A DNA stretch of 64,000 nucleotides, from positions 1 to 64,000 of the forward strand of contig JBOEGS010000007.1 of NCBI GenBank assembly GCA_050633545.1. Reading direction: 5' to 3'. The translations under genes were made by a program, and so were the position numbers. This document shows, in pieces, positions 58,576 through 64,000 of the stretch. The notes beneath the pieces are model-generated. The model saw only the letters and a list, made by a program, of their open reading frames with translations. It made no database searches and had not been told where the DNA came from. Numbering within the stretch: position 1 is the stretch's first letter; each line of letters starts with the position of its first letter. Source of the stretch: Litorivita sp050633545 (GTDB taxonomy: Bacteria; Pseudomonadota; Alphaproteobacteria; Rhodobacterales; Rhodobacteraceae).

Positions 58576-59604
58576 ATGACCCATAAAATCGCCATTCTGG
58601 GCGCTTCCGGTTACACGGGCGCCGAACTTGTCCGGCTCATCGCAACGCATCCGTCGATGGAGGTGGCCGCCTTGGCCGCCAATTCCAAAGCGGGGCAGAA
58701 AATGTCGGAAGTCTACCCGCATCTGCGCCATTTGAACCTGCCGGATCTGGTCACCATCGAAGAGATCGATTTCTCTGCGATCGATCTGTGCTTTTGCGCG
58801 CTGCCGCATAAAACCTCGCAAGAGGTGATCCGCGAATTGCCCAAAAGCTTGAAAATCGTCGATCTGTCGGCGGATTTCCGGCTGCGCGATCCGGCGGCCT
58901 ACAAAAAATGGTATGGCAATGATCATGCCGCGGTCGAGATGCAAAAAGAGGCGGTTTACGGCCTGACCGAATTTTACCGCGACGAGATCAAAACCGCGCG
59001 TCTGGTGGCGGGCACGGGCTGCAACGCCGCGACGGGGCAATTCATCTTGCGCCCGCTGATTGGCGCCGGTGTGATTGATCTGGACGAGATTATTCTCGAC
59101 CTCAAGGTCGGCGCATCGGGCGCGGGACGTTCGGCCAAGGAATTGCTGCTCACCGCCGAGATGACCGAAAATGTCACCGCCTATTCGATCGGCGGCACGC
59201 ACCGGCATTTGGGCGAGTTTGATCAAGAGTTCTCCTTGATCGCGGGCCGCGCTGTAGAGGTTCAATTTACCCCGCATCTCATCCCCGCCAGCCGCGGCAT
59301 CCTCGCCACCGCCTATGTCAAAGGCGACGCGCAGGCGGTGCATGATGCCTTGGCTGCCGCCTATGCGGATGAGCCCTTCGTCCATGTTCTGCCTATGGGG
59401 CAGGTGCCTGCGATGAAGGACGTGCGGGCGACGAACCTGTGCCATATCGGCGTGGTCAAAGACCGCCGCTCGGGCCGCGCCATTGTGGTCGGAACGCTCG
59501 ACAACCTGTGCAAAGGCTCCTCGGGCCAAGCGGTGCAAAACGCCAATTTGATGTTGGGCGAGGACGAGACCGCAGGCTTGATGCTTGCCCCCGTCTACCC
59601 CTAA
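58576..59604 (+). CDS. argC: N-acetyl-gamma-glutamyl-phosphate reductase
   Basis: Third step of arginine synthesis, NADPH-dependent reduction of the acyl phosphate. The 342-residue protein starts KIAILGASGYTGAELVRL (NADP motif), has the active-site Cys149 in AGTGCNAATG, and TPHLIPASRGILATAYV in the C-terminal domain. It is of the long (type 1) form. The ccmE gene follows 21 bases later on the same strand. Confidence 0.97.
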   Translation: MTHKIAILGASGYTGAELVRLIATHPSMEVAALAANSKAGQKMSEVYPHLRHLNLPDLVTIEEIDFSAIDLCFCALPHKTSQEVIRELPKSLKIVDLSADFRLRDPAAYKKWYGNDHAAVEMQKEAVYGLTEFYRDEIKTARLVAGTGCNAATGQFILRPLIGAGVIDLDEIILDLKVGASGAGRSAKELLLTAEMTENVTAYSIGGTHRHLGEFDQEFSLIAGRAVEVQFTPHLIPASRGILATAYVKGDAQAVHDALAAAYADEPFVHVLPMGQVPAMKDVRATNLCHIGVVKDRRSGRAIVVGTLDNLCKGSSGQAVQNANLMLGEDETAGLMLAPVYP

Positions 59605-59625
59605 TTTGGACCGGAGGACGAGGCG

Positions 59626-60072
59626 ATGAAATCGTTGAAAAAACAACGGCGCGTGCAGGTGTTGCTGATCACGGCGGCGGCCTTGGTCTTGGCAACGGGC
59701 CTGATCGGCTATGCGATGCGCGACGGGATCAATTTCTTTCGCTCGCCCTCGCAAGTTATCGCCGAGCCGCCCCAGCCCAAAGAGGTGTTCCGCATCGGAG
59801 GGCTTGTCGAAGAAGGCAGCCTTGAGCGCGGCCAAGGCGAGGTGATCCGCTTTCGCGTGACCGATGGCGGGGCCAGTGTTCCGGTGACCTTCCGCGGTGT
59901 CCTGCCCGATCTTTTTGCCGAAAGCCAAGGCATGATCGGCACAGGAAGCTACATCAATGGAACCTTTGAAGCTACTGAAATCCTTGCCAAACATGACGAG
60001 GATTACATGCCCAAAGAGGTCGTCGATGCGCTCAAGGAGCAAGGCGTCTATCAAGAGGCGGGCGGCAGCTAG
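59626..60072 (+). CDS. ccmE: Cytochrome c-type biogenesis heme chaperone CcmE
   Basis: Periplasmic, membrane-anchored carrier that holds heme covalently and hands it to CcmF/H. The 148-residue protein has one N-terminal helix (about 9-30), an OB-fold with FRIGGLVEEGSLERG and the heme-binding His123 in KHDEDYMPKE, with Tyr127 as ligand. AGGACGAGG precedes the ATG. Downstream, ccmF is separated from it by an endolysin-holin pair. Confidence 0.96.
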   Translation: MKSLKKQRRVQVLLITAAALVLATGLIGYAMRDGINFFRSPSQVIAEPPQPKEVFRIGGLVEEGSLERGQGEVIRFRVTDGGASVPVTFRGVLPDLFAESQGMIGTGSYINGTFEATEILAKHDEDYMPKEVVDALKEQGVYQEAGGS

Positions 60073-60127
60073 ACCGCGTCCCTAACCCTTTCGAAACCCT
60101 TTGGACGCGCGGCCTGATGGCGGCGCG

Positions 60128-60176
60128 TTAACCATTTGAGCGCAGCCTTTGCGTCTGATTTTCCAGACACGAAAGG
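60128..60176 (+). promoter_or_regulatory. Leader of the endolysin gene: TTAACCAT and a hairpin holding the ribosome site
   Basis: TTAACCAT (60128-60135) resembles a CtrA half-site. CCTTT (60146-60150) and GTCTG (60153-60157) pair with CAGAC (60164-60168) and AAAGG (60172-60176); AAAGG is the ribosome site of the endolysin, eight bases before its ATG. A weaker stem CGCGTCC/GGACGCG (60075-60109) follows ccmE. Confidence 0.5.
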
Positions 60177-60184
60177 CACGCAAG

Positions 60185-60796
60185 ATGGCCACTGTCGAGC
60201 AGATTGCAAAAGAGATCGTCGCCCGCGAAGGCGGCTTTGTGAACGACCCCGACGATCCGGGCGGGGCGACGAAATACGGCATCACCATCCATACAATGCG
60301 GCGGCTGGGATTGGATTTGACCGGCGACGGGGTCGTGTCGGTGGCTGATGTGCGCGCCATGACGCGGGCCCGCGCCGAGCAAATATTTATCGATCATTAT
60401 TACCACCGCCCCCGTATCGACGCCCTGCCCAAGGCGCTACAGGCCAGCGTTTTTGATATGTATGTGAACGCGGGCGGAAATGCGGTGAAAATCTTGCAAA
60501 ATCTGCTGCGGCAGATGGGGCAGGACGTCACCGTGGACGGTGTGATCGGGCCGCAAACCCTGCGCGCGGTGGCGCGCGCCGAAGCCGAGGCACCGGCGCA
60601 TCTGGCCGACGCTTATGGCATCGCGCGGCGTAACTATTATTTCCGCCTCGCCGATCAACGCGCCGCCAGCCGCAAATATGTCGTCACGCGGGCAGGGGGC
60701 AAGGGGGGCTGGATCCGCCGCGCCGAAGATTTCATCTCGCCGCGTTACCACCTTTCAACAGCAGAATTTCAGGAGCGCGTAGCAACATGGGGTTGA
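60185..60796 (+). CDS. GH108-type endolysin (N-acetylmuramidase)
   Basis: A 203-residue peptidoglycan hydrolase. The catalytic Glu15 lies in VAREGGFVNDPDDPGGATKYG, the glycoside hydrolase 108 signature, and the C-terminal half, from QASVFDMYVNAG to RAGGKGGW, is the usual GH108-plus-binding part. An insert DLTGDGVVSVAD at 44-55 has the calcium-loop pattern of dockerin/EF-hand motifs. No signal peptide is seen, so it needs the holin, whose gene overlaps its end by ten bases. Such pairs act in phage or gene-transfer-agent release. The ATG at 60185 has AAAGG eight bases before it. Confidence 0.9.
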   Translation: MATVEQIAKEIVAREGGFVNDPDDPGGATKYGITIHTMRRLGLDLTGDGVVSVADVRAMTRARAEQIFIDHYYHRPRIDALPKALQASVFDMYVNAGGNAVKILQNLLRQMGQDVTVDGVIGPQTLRAVARAEAEAPAHLADAYGIARRNYYFRLADQRAASRKYVVTRAGGKGGWIRRAEDFISPRYHLSTAEFQERVATWG

Positions 60797-61380
60797 TCGG
60801 ACGTATTTTTGACGGGCTGTTTGGCGGCGGGCGCAATATCATCCGCGAAACCGCCGAGGTTTTCACCGAGAACCGCGAGGCTTCGGCCACGCGCGAGGCC
60901 GAGCTGCAAGGCGCGGTGCTCAAACAATTCGGCGCAGAATTCGCGGCCCCCCGCCAAAGCCGCTTTGACCGCCTCATGGATGCGCTCAATCGTTTGCCGC
61001 GCCCGATGTTGGCGCTTGGCACTTTGGGGCTGTTTGTGTCCGCCATGGTCGATCCGATCTGGTTTGCCAGCCGGATGCAGGGCGTGGCCTTGGTGCCAGA
61101 GCCGCTTTGGTGGCTTTTGGGGGCGATTGTCTCTTTCTACTTCGGGGCGCGCCATCAAGTGAAAGGCCAAGAGTTTCAACGCTCTATCGCGGCGAGCATG
61201 GCGATGGCGCCGGTTGCGATGCACAATATTGCCCTGCTGGATGCCATGTCGGGCGAGGCCTCCGAGACCCGCCCTGGCGCGGGGGATACGGGCGTGGATG
61301 CGGCTTTGACGGCAGCCGCTATGCGCGCCGAGAAAAACGCCGCCCTCGAAGATTGGCGCAGCCGCGCCGAGACCCGTTGA
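60787..61380 (+). CDS. Three-helix holin of the gene-transfer-agent type
   Basis: A 197-residue protein with membrane helices at about 73-94 and 106-124 and a possible third at about 135-155, and an amphipathic N terminus (GLIGRIFDGLFGGGRNIIRETAEVFTENR, given here only as family hallmark). It matches the three-TM holin family named for gene transfer agent release (Pfam GTA_holin_3TM, by recollection). AGGAG lies eleven bases upstream inside the endolysin gene. The pair would permeabilise the membrane so the endolysin reaches the wall. Confidence 0.82.
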   Translation: MGLIGRIFDGLFGGGRNIIRETAEVFTENREASATREAELQGAVLKQFGAEFAAPRQSRFDRLMDALNRLPRPMLALGTLGLFVSAMVDPIWFASRMQGVALVPEPLWWLLGAIVSFYFGARHQVKGQEFQRSIAASMAMAPVAMHNIALLDAMSGEASETRPGAGDTGVDAALTAAAMRAEKNAALEDWRSRAETR

Positions 61381-61381
61381 T

Positions 61382-61416
61382 TTGGGCCTGCGCGTTGGCA
61401 CAGCGCGCAGGCCCAA
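61382..61416 (+). terminator. Strong hairpin separating the lysis pair from ccmF
   Basis: TTGGGCCTGCGCG (61382-61394), a nine-base loop and CGCGCAGGCCCAA (61404-61416) form a perfect 13-bp stem directly after the holin stop codon. No T run follows, so termination would be imperfect or factor-dependent. Nothing else was seen in 61417-61492. Confidence 0.65.
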
Positions 61417-61492
61417 GCCCCGCGACAATGTGATACGTCGCGATTGGCGAATGTGATTGGCGCATGGGCGGCTGGCGGCGTATAAGCAGGCC

Positions 61493-63475
61493 ATGATTAC
61501 AGAATTTGGCCACTACGCTCTCATCCTTGCTTTCGTCACCTCTTTGTTCGGGGCCACCGTGCCCCTGATCGGGGCGCATTACCGTTGGCGCGGGTGGATG
61601 GCGATGGGCGAACCGGCCGCGATGGCACAGTTTTTGCTGACCTTCGGGGCCTTTGCGGCGCTTACCCATGCCTTTGTGACCTCCGATTTCAGCCTGCGCC
61701 TCGTGGTGCTCAATTCGCATTCGGCCAAGCCCCTTTTGTATAAATTCAGCGGTGTTTGGGGGAATCACGAAGGCTCGATGCTTTTGTGGGTGCTCATCGT
61801 GACGGCCTTTGGCGCGGCGGCGGCGATGTTCGGGGGCAACCTGCCGCCCAGCCTGCGCGCCCGCGTTCTGGCGGTACAAAGCATGATCGCAGCGGCGTTT
61901 TTTGCCTTTTCGCTCTTCACCTCCAACCCGTTCTTGCGGCTCGTGACCCCGCCCTTTGACGGACAAGACCTCAACCCGCTGCTCCAAGATCCGGGCCTCG
62001 CCTTTCATCCGCCGTTCCTCTACCTCGGCTATGTGGGGCTTTCGATGACCTTCTCCTTTGCCGTCGCAGCGCTCATCGAAGGGCGCGTTGATGCGGCTTG
62101 GGGGCGTTGGGTGCGGCCTTGGACCTTGGCGGCTTGGATGTTCTTGACCGTCGGCATCGGGCTAGGCTCTTGGTGGGCCTATTACGAGCTTGGCTGGGGC
62201 GGATTTTGGTTTTGGGATCCGGTCGAAAACGCCTCCTTCATGCCATGGCTCATCGCGGCGGCCTTGCTGCATTCGGCCATCGTGGTGGAAAAGCGCGAAA
62301 GCCTCAAAAGCTGGACCATCCTGCTTGCCATTATCGCCTTTGGCTTTTCGTTGATCGGGGCCTTTATCACCCGCTCGGGGGTGATCACTTCGGTTCATGC
62401 CTTTGCCTCCGACCCCGAACGCGGGGTGTTCTTGCTGATCATTCTGGCGGTGTTCATGGGCGGCGCCTTGACGCTTTTTGCCTTGCGCGCGGGCGCGATG
62501 GAGGCCAAGGGCGTCTTTTCCATGGTCAGCCGCGAAAGCGCGCTTTTGCTCAACAACATCCTTTTGGGCGTCTCGGCCTTTGTGGTCTTTATCGGGACGA
62601 TCTGGCCGCTGGTGTCCGAGCTGTTCTTTGACCGCAAACTCTCGGTTGGCGCGCCGTTTTTCGACACATCCTTCACGCCCTTCATGGTGGTCTTGGGGCT
62701 GATCTTGCCGATCGGGGCGATGCTGCCGTGGAAACGCGCCAAAATAGGCAAAGCCATGCGCAGCCTGCGCGGGGCTTTCGTCCTGGCGCTTGCGGTCGGG
62801 GCGTTGGCCTTTGCCTTGCAAACGGGTCGGTCGGCCTTGGGGCCGGTCGGGTTGTTTCTTGGCGCTTGGCTGGTGTCGGGCGCGGCGGTGGATCTTTTCT
62901 CGCGCACGGGGCGCGGCGGTTTTGGCGCGCGGCTGCGCCGGATGCTGCGATTGCCGCGCGCCGATTGGGGTAAATCCGTGGCCCATGCGGGGCTTGGGGT
63001 GGTGATCACCGGCATCGCGGGGCTGACCGCATGGGAGGCCGAAGATATCCGCGTGGTGCAAACCGGCGTGCCTTTCTCGATTGCCGGCTATGATCTGGTG
63101 CTCAATGGGGTGCAAAGCGTGCAGGGGCCGAATTACCGCTCGACCATGGGCGATTTCACCCTGTCGAAAAACGGCCGTGTGATTTCGACGCTGCATCCCG
63201 AAAAACGCATCTATCCGGTTGCCAAAATGCCCACCACCGAAGCGGCAATTGATGGCGGGGTCTGGCGCGATGTCTATGTGGTCATCGGCGATCCGCAAGA
63301 GGGCGGGGGCTGGGCGGTGCGCAGCTATTACAAACCTTTGGCCAACTGGATTTGGGGCGGCACGATCTTGATGGCCTTCGGCGGCGGGCTGAGCCTGTCG
63401 GATCGCCGGTTCCGCGTGGCCGCAGGGGCGCGCAAAACAGGGCGCGGCCCGCAACAAGGGGTGGCTGCCGAATGA
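61493..63475 (+). CDS. ccmF: Heme lyase CcmF
   Basis: Large inner-membrane subunit of the cytochrome c maturation system I synthetase, which attaches heme from CcmE to apocytochrome. The 660-residue protein has about fifteen helices and the WWD heme-handling motif in GWGGFWFWDPVENASFMPW near residue 233, preceded by GVWGNHEGSMLLWV. The ATG at 61493 gives the usual N terminus. Its end overlaps ccmH by four bases (ATGA). Confidence 0.96.
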   Translation: MITEFGHYALILAFVTSLFGATVPLIGAHYRWRGWMAMGEPAAMAQFLLTFGAFAALTHAFVTSDFSLRLVVLNSHSAKPLLYKFSGVWGNHEGSMLLWVLIVTAFGAAAAMFGGNLPPSLRARVLAVQSMIAAAFFAFSLFTSNPFLRLVTPPFDGQDLNPLLQDPGLAFHPPFLYLGYVGLSMTFSFAVAALIEGRVDAAWGRWVRPWTLAAWMFLTVGIGLGSWWAYYELGWGGFWFWDPVENASFMPWLIAAALLHSAIVVEKRESLKSWTILLAIIAFGFSLIGAFITRSGVITSVHAFASDPERGVFLLIILAVFMGGALTLFALRAGAMEAKGVFSMVSRESALLLNNILLGVSAFVVFIGTIWPLVSELFFDRKLSVGAPFFDTSFTPFMVVLGLILPIGAMLPWKRAKIGKAMRSLRGAFVLALAVGALAFALQTGRSALGPVGLFLGAWLVSGAAVDLFSRTGRGGFGARLRRMLRLPRADWGKSVAHAGLGVVITGIAGLTAWEAEDIRVVQTGVPFSIAGYDLVLNGVQSVQGPNYRSTMGDFTLSKNGRVISTLHPEKRIYPVAKMPTTEAAIDGGVWRDVYVVIGDPQEGGGWAVRSYYKPLANWIWGGTILMAFGGGLSLSDRRFRVAAGARKTGRGPQQGVAAE

Positions 63476-63945
63476 AACGCTTGATGCGCGCCGTGATCCT
63501 CGCCTGCCTTCCGCTCACGGCTATGGCGCCAGTGGCGATGGCGGTGGAGCCTGACGAGATCCTTTCCGATCCGGCCTTGGAAGCGCGCGCGCGGCAGATT
63601 TCCAAAGGGCTGCGCTGCCTTGTGTGCCGCAACGAGAGCATCGACGACAGCCATGCGGAATTGGCCCGTGATCTGCGCCTTTTGGTGCGCGAACGGCTCG
63701 TCGCGGGCGACAGCGATGCGCAGGCGGTGGAGTTCATCGTCGGCCGCTACGGCGAATATGTGCTGCTCAACCCGACGGGCAAAGGCAGCAACTTGCTGTT
63801 GTGGCAGGCGGGGCCGCTGATGCTTTTGCTGGCACTTGGGCTGGGCGGGCTCTATTTGCGCGCCCGCTCCAAGGCGCCGCAGGGCACCGAAGCGGGGCTT
63901 TCGGCGGATGAGGATGCGCGGCTGCGCCAGATAATGGACGAGTGA
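63472..63945 (+). CDS. ccmH: Cytochrome c-type biogenesis protein CcmH (CycL)
   Basis: Thioredoxin-like reductant of apocytochrome cysteines. The 157-residue protein has a signal peptide (1-24), the LRCLVC motif with Cys49 and Cys52, a three-helix bundle, and a C-terminal membrane helix at about 104-122. It lacks the TPR part of E. coli CcmH, as in the split CycL/CycH form; a ccmI/cycH gene may lie beyond the window. Its start overlaps the ccmF stop. The last 55 bases of the window hold no feature. Confidence 0.95.
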   Translation: MKRLMRAVILACLPLTAMAPVAMAVEPDEILSDPALEARARQISKGLRCLVCRNESIDDSHAELARDLRLLVRERLVAGDSDAQAVEFIVGRYGEYVLLNPTGKGSNLLLWQAGPLMLLLALGLGGLYLRARSKAPQGTEAGLSADEDARLRQIMDE

Positions 63946-64000
63946 CGCCTCGTTGCACTTTCCTTGGCCGCGCCGATGATGTTGGATGGCGCTAACCTGC

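Overview
The window is a GC-rich chromosomal segment of an alphaproteobacterium, almost certainly Rhodobacterales/Rhodobacteraceae; I cannot name the genus. Pointers are the GTTC-N7-GTTC SOS box before uvrA, a ZauP-ZapA pair, a GTA-type holin next to a GH108 endolysin, a DUF5930-type M23 peptidase beside a bactofilin, a fused indolepyruvate ferredoxin oxidoreductase, and a CbiD-containing cobalamin cluster. I see no rRNA, tRNA, IS element or CRISPR array. One small RNA gene is well supported by structure.

Layout. 1-2147: an 8-bp tandem repeat, an AraC-type regulator, a coupled VOC/DUF1801 pair, and an intergenic tract built of short imperfect tandem duplications. 2148-7775: cysS (its 3' third has a different codon style), cimA, and an overlapping four-gene operon (membrane protein, XRE regulator, anchored alpha/beta hydrolase, squalene/phytoene-synthase-like protein) behind a palindromic promoter. 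7828-14860: an MFS carrier and two divergent cobalamin units (cobA-cobB; cbiD-cobK), the second running by ATGA overlaps into a DNA glycosylase and an esterase. 15128-23068: HNH endonuclease, M23 peptidase-bactofilin, DUF455 ferritin-like protein-peroxiredoxin, and a large AsmA/YhdP-like protein. 23188-31695: queA, an MFS carrier, DUF924, lpdA, a methyltransferase-like protein and SOS-controlled uvrA.

31762-40192: an FNR-type controlled DUF2892 membrane protein, then a minus-strand valine-catabolism block (mmsA, acyl-CoA dehydrogenase, 3-hydroxyisobutyryl-CoA hydrolase, mmsB) interrupted by a carboxylate-amine ligase and an unknown protein, with a divergent LysR regulator, then a CBS protein. 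40490-48966: coaD, a hydrolase behind a 10-bp-period GGTTAAC array, a 47-residue membrane protein, gap, an SMR pump, a DUF2161 nuclease-fold protein, tkt, zauP-zapA, and bolA-(48-residue membrane protein)-grxD. 49044-56712: a Cys-rich protein, purL, a minus-strand small RNA with an anti-Shine-Dalgarno loop, and a LysR regulator divergent from fused iorAB. 56785-63945: acyltransferase, murI, argC, ccmE, an endolysin-holin pair, ccmF and ccmH.

Themes. Central carbon: gap and tkt share a GTTAGCGCTAAC-like palindrome that also occurs before DUF924, suggesting one LacI-type regulator. Cell envelope and division: M23/bactofilin, AsmA-like protein, murI, ZauP/ZapA. Gene exchange: the endolysin-holin pair inside the cytochrome c maturation locus resembles the lysis cassette that releases gene transfer agents in Rhodobacter. 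Most genes here are housekeeping; the more novel material is in the small RNA, the lysis cassette and its leader, the two short membrane proteins and the intergenic repeat/operator arrays.
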